DNA of 64,000 nt from Natronogracilivirga saccharolytica (GTDB lineage Bacteria > Bacteroidota > Rhodothermia > Balneolales > Natronogracilivirgulaceae), in the NCBI RefSeq assembly GCF_017921895.1, contig NZ_JAFIDN010000009.1, forward strand, positions 119,410 to 183,409, read 5' to 3'. The notes beneath the pieces were generated by a model, which did not search any database, was not told the DNA's origin, and saw only the letters and a list, made by a program, of their open reading frames with translations. The position numbers and the translations under genes are program-made. Every line of letters starts with the position of its first letter. Positions within the stretch are counted from its first letter, which is position 1. Below are positions 63,497 through 64,000 of this stretch, in pieces.

Positions 63497-63604
63497 TGCA
63501 CGCGAGACCGTGAGATAAGAATAGTCAAAAATGGCTATGCTTACTTACACGAGCTTGGCAGAACAACTGAATTGGATGAGGCTGTGAGAACCCGGTTTGA
63601 ATAG
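63497..63604 (+). pseudogene. C-terminal fragment of a second propeller protein
   Basis: After a TGA at 63494 the frame reads CTRDREIRIVKNGYAYLHELGRT to a stop at 63604. IVKNGYAY resembles the VVKNGYIY end of the 61719 fragment. No start codon. The rest of 63313-63623 has no other gene I can support. Confidence 0.4.
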
Positions 63605-63623
63605 TCTATTCGGATTGGAAATT

Positions 63624-63857
63624 CTATAGCGGCCAGTCTGCTGAATAGATCTCACCGTACTGCTGATTTAAAAACCAGGCGCGGGAATATTCCGGTGAAA
63701 AGGTGAATGTGTCGAAACGACCAATCAGATCATTTTCAATGCCTTGATATGTAATTTCAGCAAGGGTTTCTCCGTCATCAGACACCCAGATTACCGTTGC
63801 CTTGTTTTTTTCAAGTGTGTTTAACAGGACAGCCACTCCTTCTTCATTGGCATCCAT
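63624..63857 (-). CDS. Hypothetical protein, about 77 residues
   Basis: From an inner ATG at 63857: MDANEEGVAVLLNTLEKN, then ATVIWVSDDGETLAEITY to a terminal SADWPL. A longer frame starts at 63959 but would overlap the transposase start. Not recognised, and its coding status is uncertain. Confidence 0.4.
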   Translation of the reverse strand: MDANEEGVAVLLNTLEKNKATVIWVSDDGETLAEITYQGIENDLIGRFDTFTFSPEYSRAWFLNQQYGEIYSADWPL

Positions 63858-63924
63858 GGCTTTGGCATATTTATGGATCAGTTGCAAAAGTTGGGGAGAA
63901 GTATGAGATATAGTATACTTGAGG

Positions 63925-64000
63925 ATGGAAAAACAACTACTCGAACTCATACTGCCCAAAGGGTTGCTGGATCACTTTGATATCGAGAAGATCGAGCAAG
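63925..64000 (+). mobile_element. ISAon1-family transposase, N-terminal start (runs off the right edge)
   Basis: ATG at 63925 starts MEKQLLELILPKGLLDHFDI, the conserved N-terminus of ISAon1/ISL3-type transposases of Bacteroidota. Only 25 codons are inside the window, so the terminal repeat and catalytic part are not visible. It marks an IS element at the edge of the toxin-antitoxin and propeller remnant region. Confidence 0.75.

Overview
The window looks like a chromosomal segment of a Balneolota/Rhodothermota-type member of the Bacteroidota-Chlorobi superphylum. The signs are a secreted protein with a C-terminal NYPNPFNP sorting domain, several 6-bladed beta-propeller lipoproteins, a SusC-like N-terminal carboxypeptidase-regulatory domain on a TonB receptor, MoaC-MoaB fusion, and an ISAon1-like transposase at the right edge. 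The host assignment is inference from gene style only. No rRNA, tRNA or CRISPR array was seen.

Left edge (1-3.6 kb, minus strand): a C39 peptidase ABC exporter, its HlyD partner and a partial HTH regulator, with no recognisable substrate peptide. From 3.9 to 35.7 kb lies the core of the window, an arsenic island of about 32 kb. It holds two respiratory-arsenate-reductase-like modules read leftwards in the order porin-arrC2-arrB2-arrA2, then arrC1-arrB1-arrA1-TorD-like chaperone-CMD-family protein. Next come an arsR, four molybdenum-cofactor genes (moeB-rhodanese, mogA, moeA, mobA) read rightwards, and a resistance operon arsR-arsM-arsD-arsA-usp-arsB read leftwards. These are followed by a TonB-dependent receptor, moaE-moaA-moaD, a moaC-moaB fusion, and a third arsR with an ArsP/UPF0718-type permease, a small thioredoxin and a TSUP permease. 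The logic is coherent: the Mo cofactor genes supply the two catalytic subunits, the modules pass quinol electrons to an oxyanion, and the ars genes remove or methylate the arsenite produced.

The most unusual result is in the two arr modules. ArrA2 keeps the RGRY motif and other active-site residues of arsenate reductase. ArrA1 keeps the 4Fe-4S and Mo cysteines but has changed four of the substrate-pocket positions, so it may act on another oxyanion or in another direction. The A and B subunits of the modules have diverged clearly, yet the two arrC genes are identical over 1,279 bp, with the identity ending at the gene boundaries.

The right half (35.8-64 kb) is mostly housekeeping and accessory: Y-family polymerase, TPR protein, sodium:solute symporter, deaminase, aldo/keto reductase, a BlaI/M56 signalling pair with an M56-TonB-ExbD fusion, hydrolases and propeller lipoproteins. 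It is rich in decay: a frameshifted sorting-domain protein, a methyltransferase with two in-frame stops, a small secreted protein with a stop and a frameshift, and three toxin-antitoxin loci whose toxin is cut short (HigB, RelE, ParE). A low-GC Fic gene sits between two truncated genes. Two apparently intact toxin-antitoxin pairs and an IS transposase follow at the right edge.
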